Assembly: GCA_002338525.1 (NCBI GenBank)
Contig: DDIM01000008.1
Coordinates: 112,583 to 137,270 of the forward strand
Source: Micavibrio sp. UBA1850
GTDB taxonomy: Bacteria > Pseudomonadota > Alphaproteobacteria > Micavibrionales > Micavibrionaceae
Reading direction: 5' to 3'
DNA: 24,688 bases
The notes under the pieces: generated by a model
The model's input: the letters and a program-made list of their open reading frames with translations, nothing else
Database searches by the model: none
Told to the model about the DNA's origin: nothing
Shown: piece by piece, positions 1 to 7,752 of the stretch
Position numbering within the stretch: position 1 is the stretch's first letter
Layout of the letters: the number at the start of each line of letters is the position of its first letter
Program-made: the position numbers and the translations under genes

Positions 1-17
1 CTGTCCTAACTCTGTCC
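1..17 (-). promoter_or_regulatory. Tandem Shine-Dalgarno-like repeats after cydA
   Basis: Read on the minus strand, the bases after the cydA stop carry two near-identical GGACAG-type words about 11 nt apart. This is where a ribosome binding site for the next gene, expected to be cydB beyond the left edge, would sit. The start codon itself is not in the window, so the assignment is an inference. Confidence 0.3.
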
Positions 18-1424
18 TTACTCAGTCATTTCGTCAGTAATTTCGTCTGCTGCTTTTGAGGCGGCACTTCGACGTTCAATACCCGTTACTCTGTCTTTTT
101 CAGGGTCTTGTCCGCCGCCTTCACCAGCTTTATTGGCCATATAGTAAAGTGTTGTAATAAACGCCCCCATGATCAAAACATAAACAGACAAGTATATAGC
201 AAGCGTGGTTCCTACCATTGGCACAGGAATATCCGCAACAGCATCCTCTGTTCTTAACACGCCGTATACCAGATATGGTTGGCGACCAATTTCTGTCACG
301 TACCAACCTGAAACTGTTGCCACCCACCCAGAAAAGGTCATACCAATTAATGTCCATGCCACTGGTTTGCTGAGGTCTTTTTTACGTGTAATTGTGATAA
401 ATGCCCACCATGAGGTGATCAGCATTAAAATGCCTGTCCCAACCATAATACGGAACCCCCAAAATAGTGGGGCCACAGGTGGGTGATCACCAATATAGTC
501 ATTAAGACCTGGCACTTCGCCACCCCAATCATGGCGCAGGATGAAACTTGCAAGATTAGGGATTTCAATTGCATATTTGTTTGTACGCTCTTCTTCATCA
601 GGAATGGCAAATAACACCAAAGGCGCGCCTTCCTGAGTTTCCCAGTTGGCTTCCATGGCTGCAACTTTTTGTGGTTGGTGTTCAAGCGTGTTTATACCGT
701 GCAAATCACCCATGAATATTTGTAGCGGAATGAGTATCGCAGCCAATGTTACCCCTGTTTTTAGGGCGGCAAGCACGCAGTCTGTTCGGTCATTACGAAG
801 CCATCTATAGGCGGAAATACCCGCAACCAGGAAACTTGCCGTTAAGCCTGATGCCAATAACATATGCGTTAATCGATATGGCATAGACGGGTTGAACACA
901 ATCTCAAACCAGCTTGTCGCATGCGCCTGACCATCGATCATTTCAAAACCAACAGGTGTTTGCATCCAGCTATTCAGCGCGATAATCCAAAACGCAGACG
1001 CCGTGGTTCCAAACGCGACCAAAAATGTTGCCAAATTATGCAACCAAGCCGGAACACGACTAAACCCGAAGAGCATAATGCCTAAGAATGTGGCCTCTAA
1101 AAAGAATGCGGTAAGAACTTCGTAGGCTAAAAGAGGCCCTGCGATATTCCCAACGGTGTTCATGAAGCCTGGCCAATTTGTTCCAAATTGGAACGACATT
1201 GTAATTCCCGTCACAACACCGACTGCAAAACAAAGTGCAAAGACCTTTGTCCAAAAGAAATACGCGCTCATCCATTTATCATTTTTGGTGCGCATATATG
1301 ACAGTTTGAAAAACAGTAATATCCAACCAAGGGCGATAGTGATCGTCGGGAATAAAATATGGAATGTTATATTTGCTGCAAATTGTATTCTAGAGAGCAG
1401 AAGTGGATCAGCGATTGTTTCCAT
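18..1424 (-). CDS. cydA: Cytochrome bd-type quinol oxidase subunit I, cyanide-insensitive (CioA) type
   Basis: Subunit I of the cytochrome bd terminal oxidase, an inner-membrane enzyme that oxidises quinol and reduces O2 to water. The 468-residue product has the expected series of hydrophobic helices. Visible landmarks are H22 (heme b595 position), H187 in RLTHML (heme b558), K253 and E258 in QPQKVAAMEA (quinol site), M327 in FRIMVG and the GRQPY motif near residue 380. The loop after K253/E258 is short, as in the CIO-type, short-Q-loop family, rather than long as in E. coli CydA. The start is an ATG with AAAGGA about 8 nt upstream, lying inside the end of cysS; the stop-to-start gap is 4 nt, so translation is probably coupled to cysS. 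The charged C-terminal tail (about 435-468) is poorly conserved in character. cydB should follow off the left edge. Confidence 0.93.
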   Translation of the reverse strand: METIADPLLLSRIQFAANITFHILFPTITIALGWILLFFKLSYMRTKNDKWMSAYFFWTKVFALCFAVGVVTGITMSFQFGTNWPGFMNTVGNIAGPLLAYEVLTAFFLEATFLGIMLFGFSRVPAWLHNLATFLVAFGTTASAFWIIALNSWMQTPVGFEMIDGQAHATSWFEIVFNPSMPYRLTHMLLASGLTASFLVAGISAYRWLRNDRTDCVLAALKTGVTLAAILIPLQIFMGDLHGINTLEHQPQKVAAMEANWETQEGAPLVLFAIPDEEERTNKYAIEIPNLASFILRHDWGGEVPGLNDYIGDHPPVAPLFWGFRIMVGTGILMLITSWWAFITITRKKDLSKPVAWTLIGMTFSGWVATVSGWYVTEIGRQPYLVYGVLRTEDAVADIPVPMVGTTLAIYLSVYVLIMGAFITTLYYMANKAGEGGGQDPEKDRVTGIERRSAASKAADEITDEMTE

Positions 1425-1428
1425 ATTT

Positions 1429-2769
1429 TTAAGTCCTTTCCCAGACGGTACCTTCTCTTGTGTCTTTTATAGTGATCCCTTGCGCAGACAAAATCTCACG
1501 GATTTCGTCAGAGCGAGTAAAATCTTTATCCTTTTTCGCCTGATTTCGCTCAGCGATTAAGGCTTCAATTTCTGATATATTCTCGTCGTCGCCGTTTGTA
1601 AAGTCTGGATTTTTAATTCCTAAAATATTCATACTCCACAATAAATACGCATCCTTTTCATCTTGCGGTGTTTCGGATTTTACAAGTGCGTTCAATTCTG
1701 CAAATGCTTGAGGCGTGTTTATATCGTCTAACAAAGCCTTTAATATTGGCTCATATATTTTGGGTTGCACATCTTGGTTTTTGAGCGCGTTTTGGGCACG
1801 GTTGAGCAGTTTTTTAGCATCTTTTAAGCGTTGCTGTGTCCAATCCAATGGTTGGCGATAATGTGATGACAAAATTGCCAAACGCAGCGCACTTCCATCG
1901 TGACCTTCTTTTAACAGATCATGAGCCAGCGTCACGTTGCCCAAAGACTTGGACATTTTTTCGCCTTCAATGGTCAAAAAACCATTATGAACCCAGTATT
2001 TTGCAAAATTTGAAAGGTCACCTGTTTTGTGCGCACAGCAACTTTGCGCAATTTCATTTTCATGATGAGGGAATTTTAAATCTGCACCACCACCGTGAAT
2101 GTCGAAAGGCAAGCCTAAATGTTCTTCTGCCATGGCCGAACACTCAATGTGCCAGCCCGGGCGACCATAGCCCCAAGGACTGTCCCACCCCACTTGGTCA
2201 GGGGTGCTTGGTTTCCACAAAACAAAATCGGCGGGGTCTTTTTTGTAGCTTGCAACTTCGACACGTGCGCCTGCCACTTGTTCGTCGCGAGAGCGTCCTG
2301 ACAGCCCGCCATACTCGGGAAACGATGGAACATGAAACAAAACATGTCCATCGGCTTCGTAAGCATTATTGTTTTCAATGAGTTTGCTGATTAGAGCGAT
2401 CATATGTGTGATATGGTCAGTGGCCAGAGGCTGGATATCTGGTGCTTTGACACCTAATCCCGCCATATCTTCATTATAAATTTTTGTATATTTTTTAGTG
2501 ATCGCGTCAATAGGCTCGCCCGTGTCTAAAGCCGCCTTCATAATCTTATCATCTACATCTGTAATATTTGAGACGTAGGTCACTTTTGGATAAATTTGCG
2601 CCAACACATTTCTGAGCACATCAAATACGACGGCCATGCGCGCATTTCCTATGTGAGCATAGCTATATACCGTTGGTCCACAAGCATAAAGGCGCACGTG
2701 ACCTTCATCTAGCGGCGTAAATCGTTCTTTTTGTTTTGTAAGAGAATTATATAAATAAAGCTGGCTCAT
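1429..2769 (-). CDS. cysS: Cysteinyl-tRNA synthetase
   Basis: Class I aminoacyl-tRNA synthetase that charges tRNA-Cys in the cytoplasm; 446 residues, usual for the family. The HIGH motif is HIGN at residues 39-42 and the KMSKS loop is exact at 271-275. Zinc ligands are expected at C30, C210, H235 and E239, in GRPGWHIEC and FPHHENE contexts. The start at ATG 2769 gives the standard opening (SQLYLYNSL). No convincing Shine-Dalgarno sequence precedes it, and the AUG lies inside a 7-bp inverted repeat (2763-2792). A strongly initiated cysteine-rich micro-ORF ends 63 nt upstream. Regulation by that leader is an inference. cydA follows after 4 nt, so the two genes form a transcription unit. Confidence 0.97.
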   Translation of the reverse strand: MSQLYLYNSLTKQKERFTPLDEGHVRLYACGPTVYSYAHIGNARMAVVFDVLRNVLAQIYPKVTYVSNITDVDDKIMKAALDTGEPIDAITKKYTKIYNEDMAGLGVKAPDIQPLATDHITHMIALISKLIENNNAYEADGHVLFHVPSFPEYGGLSGRSRDEQVAGARVEVASYKKDPADFVLWKPSTPDQVGWDSPWGYGRPGWHIECSAMAEEHLGLPFDIHGGGADLKFPHHENEIAQSCCAHKTGDLSNFAKYWVHNGFLTIEGEKMSKSLGNVTLAHDLLKEGHDGSALRLAILSSHYRQPLDWTQQRLKDAKKLLNRAQNALKNQDVQPKIYEPILKALLDDINTPQAFAELNALVKSETPQDEKDAYLLWSMNILGIKNPDFTNGDDENISEIEALIAERNQAKKDKDFTRSDEIREILSAQGITIKDTREGTVWERT

Positions 2770-2792
2770 AGTTTTTGTTTAAAGGATGAGCC
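2763..2792 (-). promoter_or_regulatory. Inverted repeat enclosing the cysS start codon
   Basis: GGCTCAT and ATGAGCC (plus strand 2763-2769 and 2786-2792) form a perfect 7-bp inverted repeat with a 16-nt loop. In the minus-strand transcript the downstream arm contains the AUG of cysS and its second codon, so the hairpin would hide the start codon. No U-tract follows, so it does not look like a transcription terminator. The pairing is seen in the sequence; a role in translational control is an inference. Confidence 0.5.
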
Positions 2793-2815
2793 CACAAGAT
2801 TCAATAGATGATTTA

Positions 2816-2857
2816 TTGCGATTTTTTACTACTTATTTACAGCAAGAACAATCGCAA
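2816..2857 (-). promoter_or_regulatory. Possible alternative RNA stems in the cysS leader
   Basis: TTGCGATT (2816-2823) and AATCGCAA (2850-2857) are perfect 8-bp complements. The second arm lies in the Cys18-Asp19-Cys20 codons of the micro-ORF and the micro-ORF stop falls in the loop. The downstream arm shares its CAA with a second possible 5-bp stem (CAATA 2802-2806 with TATTG 2814-2818), so the two stems exclude each other. This is the kind of geometry that a ribosome stalled on Cys codons could switch. Folding is proposed by eye. Confidence 0.4.
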
Positions 2858-2907
2858 CTTTTACCGCATTTATTTTTGCATTCACATTGTGTACAATTGC
2901 AATTCAT
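2833..2907 (-). CDS. 24-residue Cys-rich peptide: metallothionein-like or cysS leader peptide
   Basis: A 24-codon ORF with nine cysteines at positions 3, 5, 8, 10, 14, 18, 20, 22 and 23. They form C-x-C, C-x-x-C and C-C patterns spaced by Asn, Lys, Asp, Ser and Glu, with no aromatic residues and no hydrophobic ones beyond the initiator Met. It opens MNCNCTQCEC and ends CDCSCCK. A strong GGGAGG lies 6 nt before the ATG, better than the site of almost any other gene here, so translation is likely. Two readings are open. It may be a miniature metallothionein binding Zn, Cu or Cd. Alternatively it may be a leader peptide whose Cys codons sense Cys-tRNA charging for cysS, which begins 63 nt downstream on the same strand. 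The Cys spacing resembles a real metal-binding peptide; the position favours a leader. It could be both. I know no named family for it. Confidence 0.7.
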   Translation of the reverse strand: MNCNCTQCECKNKCGKSCDCSCCK

Positions 2908-2913
2908 AAGTCG

Positions 2914-2919
2914 CCTCCC
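2914..2919 (-). promoter_or_regulatory. Strong ribosome binding site of the Cys-rich micro-ORF
   Basis: On the minus strand this reads GGGAGG, with a 6-nt spacer to the ATG at 2907. It supports translation of an ORF that would otherwise be ignored because of its length. Confidence 0.75.
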
Positions 2920-2972
2920 TTTTTACTTATTATTCATCAATTCTAGCATAATACAGTTTGAAAATCCAAAAA

Positions 2973-3749
2973 ATGAGTACGCAAGACCGCCAAGACAATT
3001 CTACTAAGCAGATAGTTAAGCTAATCCCTATGTGGATTCCTATAGTGATTGGAAATTTAATTCCCCTTTACGGTGTGTTGTTTTGGGGGTGGGATATATT
3101 TGCGATTTTCTTTCTTTATTGGATTGAAAACATCATCATCGGTTTCTTCACTGTCGTTAAAATACTTTGTATCGGCGCTTCAGGATTTTTAAAAGCTGGC
3201 GGAGGTGAAAAAATTACCAGAATTATAGGCGTCCCATTTTCGATCGGTTTTTTTACATTCCACTATGGCATGTTTTGTATGGGGCATTTGACGTTTATAA
3301 AGTCGTTCTTTTACGAAGGGACTTTTGAAGGAGGTGTATTTGGCCCTTCAGAAACCTTTTCATTTACCCTCAATGTTGCCCAAGATGGCCTTATATATGG
3401 TATTTTGGCCGTATTTATCATCGAGCTTTTGAGAACAAGTAAAGACTTACTGTCACCCAATCAAGCAAATGGTATATTTCCAGAGCTTAGCAAACGCTTA
3501 AGAAACCGGAAAAACTCTCATCTTAGCCAAGAGGCCACCGATAAATTTGCGCTTATACAGCTTGCAATGTTTGCCCCATACGGGCGTATCATTGTTTTGC
3601 ATTTAACGATTATATTTGGCGGCATACTTGCCGAAAAGCTCGGCACACCTTTATGGACATTAGGGCTTCTTATTGTTTTGAAAATAGCATACGATTTGGG
3701 GCTTATACACCCGATCAGAAAAACCAAACACAAGAAAAAAGTTAGGTAA
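2973..3749 (+). CDS. DUF6498-like multi-pass membrane protein
   Basis: A 258-residue integral membrane protein of unknown function. The N-terminal region has two close hydrophobic segments followed by the sequence FFLYWIENIIIGFFT, the tryptophan/glutamate motif that I associate with DUF6498 proteins. Further hydrophobic segments follow, and the C-terminus is rich in lysine and arginine, probably cytoplasmic. I chose ATG 2973 over an in-frame TTG at 2958 because the extension adds only five residues and has no better ribosome binding site; neither start has a clear Shine-Dalgarno sequence. The gene ends 8 nt before pyrC, so they are probably co-transcribed. Nothing visible ties it to pyrimidine synthesis. 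Confidence 0.75.
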   Translation: MSTQDRQDNSTKQIVKLIPMWIPIVIGNLIPLYGVLFWGWDIFAIFFLYWIENIIIGFFTVVKILCIGASGFLKAGGGEKITRIIGVPFSIGFFTFHYGMFCMGHLTFIKSFFYEGTFEGGVFGPSETFSFTLNVAQDGLIYGILAVFIIELLRTSKDLLSPNQANGIFPELSKRLRNRKNSHLSQEATDKFALIQLAMFAPYGRIIVLHLTIIFGGILAEKLGTPLWTLGLLIVLKIAYDLGLIHPIRKTKHKKKVR

Positions 3750-3757
3750 AATTTCAC

Positions 3758-4867
3758 ATGACCACATCCATGACGCTTCCCCTTTGGTATGATTTACACG
3801 TTCATTTGCGGCAGGGCGAAAATATGAGCGTTTATATTCAAGCTCAACTTGATATGGGGTGTGCCGGTGTACTTGCTATGCCGAACACAAAACCACCTGT
3901 TGGAAAAGTGTTAGAATCTGATCCTGTGGATGGATATTGGAGCATTGAAAATTATATGGGCCAAATCATGGATGCCGGTGGCACGGCGTTTAAAAGTGTC
4001 ATTACACCATTGTATCTCACAAAAGATACCAGCGCAGAAATGATTAAAAATGGCGCGGCCTCTGGCATGTTAAAGGCATGTAAATACTACCCACCGCATG
4101 GCACAACTAACGCAGATCACGGCAGTCCGCTGGCTGGGTTTATAGATAACGGCGTTTTTCAAGCTATGAGCGATGCCGGCGTGGTTTTATGTATTCATGG
4201 TGAAGAGCATGGGACAACAGGTGTTGATTATTTTGATGCCGATCATAATGCTGAAAAGAATTTTTATCTCAACGAAATGCCTGCCTTGCGCGCGGCGTTT
4301 CCTGATTTGAAGATTGTGTGTGAACATATAACAACAAAAGAAGCCGTTTCATTTGTAAAGAGCTCTTCTGACAATATCGCAGCGACAGTAACACCACAAC
4401 ATTTGCTGTATACCGTGGGTCATCTGGTTCAAGGTTTAAAATATCATTTGTATTGCCTTCCACTTGTCAAGTTTGATGCTGATCGTGATGCCATTCGCAA
4501 TGCTGTAACAGATCCTGACAACACAAAATTTTTTGCAGGCACAGACAGCGCCCCCCACACAACTAAGGCCACGCCGTGCGGGTGTGCAGCTGGGTGCTTT
4601 ACCGGCGGTGTTGCTCCTCAGCTATATGCGCAAGCATTTGAAGAGGCTGGCCTAGATTTAAATGATACACACGCACAAAAGAGTTTTGAAAAATTCTTAT
4701 GTCTGAATGGGCCCCAGTTTTACGGCTTAGACATTCCAGAAGAAACTTTTACACTCATGCGCGTAGAAAGCGACGTTGAAACGCTCCAGTGTGGTAGTGA
4801 AAGTGTAACGCCATTGCCGCTTGGTTTAGGAATGAATACTATCGCCTGGTCTATTAAGCGTAGCTAG
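3758..4867 (+). CDS. pyrC: Dihydroorotase (class II, homodimeric PyrC type)
   Basis: Zinc amidohydrolase that interconverts N-carbamoyl-aspartate and dihydroorotate, the third step of pyrimidine synthesis. The 369-residue product carries the HxH metal motif (H14, H16 in YDLHVHLRQGE), the lysine expected to be carboxylated (K109 in ACKYYPPHGTTN), zinc histidines near H147 and H190, and the catalytic aspartate D263 in FAGTDSAPH. Length and motif order match E. coli-type PyrC rather than the longer class I enzymes. It starts 8 nt after the upstream membrane gene, and its TAG stop abuts the ATG of the downstream DUF2726 gene, so the three probably form one operon. Confidence 0.96.
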   Translation: MTTSMTLPLWYDLHVHLRQGENMSVYIQAQLDMGCAGVLAMPNTKPPVGKVLESDPVDGYWSIENYMGQIMDAGGTAFKSVITPLYLTKDTSAEMIKNGAASGMLKACKYYPPHGTTNADHGSPLAGFIDNGVFQAMSDAGVVLCIHGEEHGTTGVDYFDADHNAEKNFYLNEMPALRAAFPDLKIVCEHITTKEAVSFVKSSSDNIAATVTPQHLLYTVGHLVQGLKYHLYCLPLVKFDADRDAIRNAVTDPDNTKFFAGTDSAPHTTKATPCGCAAGCFTGGVAPQLYAQAFEEAGLDLNDTHAQKSFEKFLCLNGPQFYGLDIPEETFTLMRVESDVETLQCGSESVTPLPLGLGMNTIAWSIKRS

Positions 4868-5362
4868 ATGCCAGAATTTATATCTATTGATATTATTGCT
4901 GGGGTCGTGATCGCGCTTTGCGTTCTTGCGTTCATATATTTTGTTTTTGGAAGGGAAAAATACCCCTACTATGCACGAGACGCATTGCTGACAAACACCG
5001 AGCTTCGCTTTTATAAAACGCTTACTCAAATATGCCAGCGCCATTACCCAGATCTAGGCATTGCCATGCAGGTTCGCATTGCCGACATCATAAATTGTAG
5101 TGAATCTGATTGGCTACGTGGGTATGGACCGCGGATTTCTGCCAAACATATTGATTTCGTTTTGTTTGAAAAAAACACGACTGAAATTTTCCTATGTATT
5201 GAGCTTGATGACCCCTCTCATGACAAGGCCGATCGTAAAAAGCGAGACAAATTTGTTAATCAGGTCCTAAAAGCCGCAGATGTGAATTTGCTGCGTATTA
5301 TGACAAAAAACATGCATAATCAATCATTTATACTTGGACAAATAAAAGAATTTATAGAATAA
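4868..5362 (+). CDS. Membrane-anchored DUF2726 (nuclease-like fold) protein
   Basis: A 164-residue protein with one hydrophobic segment at about residues 7-27 and then a soluble domain. The domain has a DUF2726-like core: IDFVLFEKN, a central strand ending in IELDDPSH, then a K-rich helix (KKRDKFVNQVL) and LLRI. DUF2726 is thought to be related to restriction-endonuclease-like nucleases (known of the family); activity here is not shown. The ATG directly follows the pyrC stop with no gap, so its translation is probably coupled to pyrC. Its function beside pyrC is unclear. Confidence 0.8.
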   Translation: MPEFISIDIIAGVVIALCVLAFIYFVFGREKYPYYARDALLTNTELRFYKTLTQICQRHYPDLGIAMQVRIADIINCSESDWLRGYGPRISAKHIDFVLFEKNTTEIFLCIELDDPSHDKADRKKRDKFVNQVLKAADVNLLRIMTKNMHNQSFILGQIKEFIE

Positions 5363-5495
5363 TGCACTTTAGTAGATGTATCTAATATAAACGAAATTTT
5401 AACGATATTTATGTAAAATTTTAGATAGTGTTGTTGTTTTTGGGCTACAGCGACCTGATAGAATTTAAAGGAAAACAGGATTTACGGAATTTTTC

Positions 5496-7667
5496 ATGGC
5501 TTATACAACAACGAACTCAACACCGCGTGCGGCATCAAAACCCAGCGCAGCGAAGTCAAAAAAGTTGAAAACTATTTTAATGTCTGGCGATCAAATTTGG
5601 CGCAGCAGACTAAGCGGACGCGTTGCGCTTGCCGTCTTTTTGACCATTATGACGGTACAAGCGGCTGTTCTTGCGTTAACCGTTAAAGGATACGAAGCCA
5701 ATAAATTGCGTGAGCTAAAAGACAGCGCAAAAAGCTCAATCATACCCACTCTAGATTACAGAAATAATAAAGAGCTCTTTACAATGCCACTTGACGATGG
5801 CGAGCTCCGTAGACTGGTTGCTCATACCAATATAAGTGGTATTTCAATTTACTCGATTGATTTTAACCTTTTAGGATATAAGGGCGAGCCTACTAATATA
5901 TTCCTAAACAACCCTCAGGATTTAAACAAAACTTACTTTAGTAACGATGGGCGCGATTATGAAATTGTGCTTCGTCCACGCGATCTTAATAGCCAACCTT
6001 ACTATATGGTTGTTCGCCTTAATGCCACGAATGTCATGCTCGACACATTCAATCATGTGCGCGACACAATTATGATTATGCTTTTGATGTCGGCTTTTGT
6101 GACAGTGGTTCTTATGATTGCCCTTGGCAAGTGGTTGATTGAACCGATCATCTACTTACAGCAAAATCTAATGGCGGCTGCCAGAAACCCTGAAAAACCG
6201 CTTATTGAGACAACAAAATACAGCGCAAAAGATGAAGTCGGAAACGCCATTCATCTAGCACAAGATTTGATCCGCCAAAATGCCAAAAACATTCACGAGA
6301 TTAAAAACCGTGCCCAAGATCAAATTCACAAGCTTGCTTATTATGACAGCCTTACAGGGCTTCCTAATCGCGCCAGCTTTTTGGAAAAACTATCTGAGTT
6401 TAGAGAAAGTGATGACACAGCGCCATATGACAAGAATATGCGTTGCGCAATTATGGCTCTTAACCTTGACCACTTTAAAGATATCAACGACTCGATGGGA
6501 CATAATGTCGGGGACGCCATATTAAAATCTGTCGGCCTTCGCCTACGCTCGTCTTTACCTGATTCTGTTGTTGTTGCGCGTACAGGCGCGGATGAGTTTT
6601 CAATTAAGATGCCATTAACAGGTACATTGAATAGCTCAAAGAAAGCTGCTGAAAAAGTACAATCTATCATTCGTATGGCGCCGTTTTCTGTCTTTAGCGA
6701 GGAATTTCAGGTTAGAGCCTCAATGGGTGTCTCTACGTTCCCAGACGATGGCTATGAGCCAGAACAAGTTCTTAAAAATGCTGATATTGCGCTTAATCGT
6801 GCAAAAGAGGCTGGCCGCGACACGTTCCGTGAATATATGGAAGACTTTGATCAGGCCGTACAAGCGCGTTTCCAAATGCTGCGTGACCTTCGCGATGCCA
6901 TCGAAAGCGACCAGCTTAGCCTTAACTTCCAGCCACAGCTGAACCTTAAAACGGGTGAAGTGATCGGCGCAGAAGCCTTGATCCGTTGGTGGAAACCTGA
7001 TTCAAGTAAAGAAGGCGGACACTGGATTTCACCGGGTGAATTTATTCCAATTGCCGAACAATCTGGTTTGATCGTCCCCATTGGAGAATGGGTTCTACTC
7101 AATGCGTGTAAAACAGCCAAAAAATGGCATGACGCAGGCCACAACATTCGTATTGCCATTAACGTGTCTGGTGCACAATTCCAACAAAGTGATATTGTCG
7201 GCTATACACGCAAAGTCCTTAAATCTACAGGTGTGCTTCCACATCTAGTCGAACTTGAGGTAACAGAAAGTGCTTTCATGGAAGACATTGAGCACACCGT
7301 TGAGACACTTAAAAAACTGCACCAACTGGGTGTCGAGCTTGCGATTGATGATTTTGGTACAGGATACTCTTCTTTGTCTTATTTGCGTCAATTCCCGATT
7401 GATCGCTTGAAGATTGACCAATCATTCATCCGTAACGCCTTAACGGACAGCAACGATGCATCAATCACAAGCACCATTGTCACATTGGGGCACGCCCTGA
7501 ACTTGAAAGTGATTGCGGAAGGTGTTGAGACACTTGAACACCAAAAGTTCTTGGTCGAGCAAGGGTGCGATGAAGTACAAGGGTTCCGTTATTCTCGCCC
7601 TGTGCCTGAGGCTGATTTCATCAAGTTTATTGACACCTACACGGGTGAATTAGACTATTTTCAATAG
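5496..7667 (+). CDS. Membrane GGDEF-EAL protein, probable c-di-GMP phosphodiesterase
   Basis: A 723-residue inner-membrane signalling protein. A Ser/Ala/Lys-rich cytoplasmic start (1-40) leads to a membrane helix (about 42-64), a periplasmic sensor region (65-189), a second helix (190-211), a HAMP-like linker and a GGDEF domain (about 275-445), then an EAL domain (about 455-715). The GGDEF signature reads GADEF at 364-368, with the second glycine replaced, and no I-site RxxD precedes it. The rest of the domain is intact (YDSLTGLPNR, metal Asp D325). The EAL domain keeps its key residues: EAL 493-495, NVSGAQF, ELEVTES, DDFGTGYSS 618-626, KIDQSF, AEGVET and QGF. I infer that it mainly degrades c-di-GMP, with the GGDEF half reduced or regulatory. 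It is apparently monocistronic, with a 133-nt gap before it. Confidence 0.92.
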   Translation: MAYTTTNSTPRAASKPSAAKSKKLKTILMSGDQIWRSRLSGRVALAVFLTIMTVQAAVLALTVKGYEANKLRELKDSAKSSIIPTLDYRNNKELFTMPLDDGELRRLVAHTNISGISIYSIDFNLLGYKGEPTNIFLNNPQDLNKTYFSNDGRDYEIVLRPRDLNSQPYYMVVRLNATNVMLDTFNHVRDTIMIMLLMSAFVTVVLMIALGKWLIEPIIYLQQNLMAAARNPEKPLIETTKYSAKDEVGNAIHLAQDLIRQNAKNIHEIKNRAQDQIHKLAYYDSLTGLPNRASFLEKLSEFRESDDTAPYDKNMRCAIMALNLDHFKDINDSMGHNVGDAILKSVGLRLRSSLPDSVVVARTGADEFSIKMPLTGTLNSSKKAAEKVQSIIRMAPFSVFSEEFQVRASMGVSTFPDDGYEPEQVLKNADIALNRAKEAGRDTFREYMEDFDQAVQARFQMLRDLRDAIESDQLSLNFQPQLNLKTGEVIGAEALIRWWKPDSSKEGGHWISPGEFIPIAEQSGLIVPIGEWVLLNACKTAKKWHDAGHNIRIAINVSGAQFQQSDIVGYTRKVLKSTGVLPHLVELEVTESAFMEDIEHTVETLKKLHQLGVELAIDDFGTGYSSLSYLRQFPIDRLKIDQSFIRNALTDSNDASITSTIVTLGHALNLKVIAEGVETLEHQKFLVEQGCDEVQGFRYSRPVPEADFIKFIDTYTGELDYFQ

Positions 7668-7717
7668 CACTGCGCCTCTAAATTGAGGCACAGCTGCGCT
7701 GTTTGCGCATTCGTGTG

Positions 7718-7745
7718 TTGACATCATATGTATCTTGGCTATTCA
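7718..7745 (+). promoter_or_regulatory. Candidate sigma70-type promoter abutting the aroA start
   Basis: A perfect TTGACA -35 word (7718-7723) is followed after 16 nt by TATTCA (7740-7745), a weak -10. Transcription would begin about 7 nt later, at or next to the aroA ATG at 7753. There is no Shine-Dalgarno sequence before that ATG, which fits a leaderless mRNA. The -10 match is poor, so this is tentative. Confidence 0.4.
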
Positions 7746-7752
7746 TTAACTT

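Noticed and set aside
2786..3007. A plus-strand open frame of 73 codons across the cysS leader
   Set aside because: It is antisense to the Cys-rich micro-ORF, has no ribosome binding site, and overlaps the start of the DUF6498-like gene in another frame.
7671..7708. Small hairpins after the GGDEF-EAL gene as a terminator
   Set aside because: The stems are short, one has a C-A mismatch, and neither is followed by a T-run.
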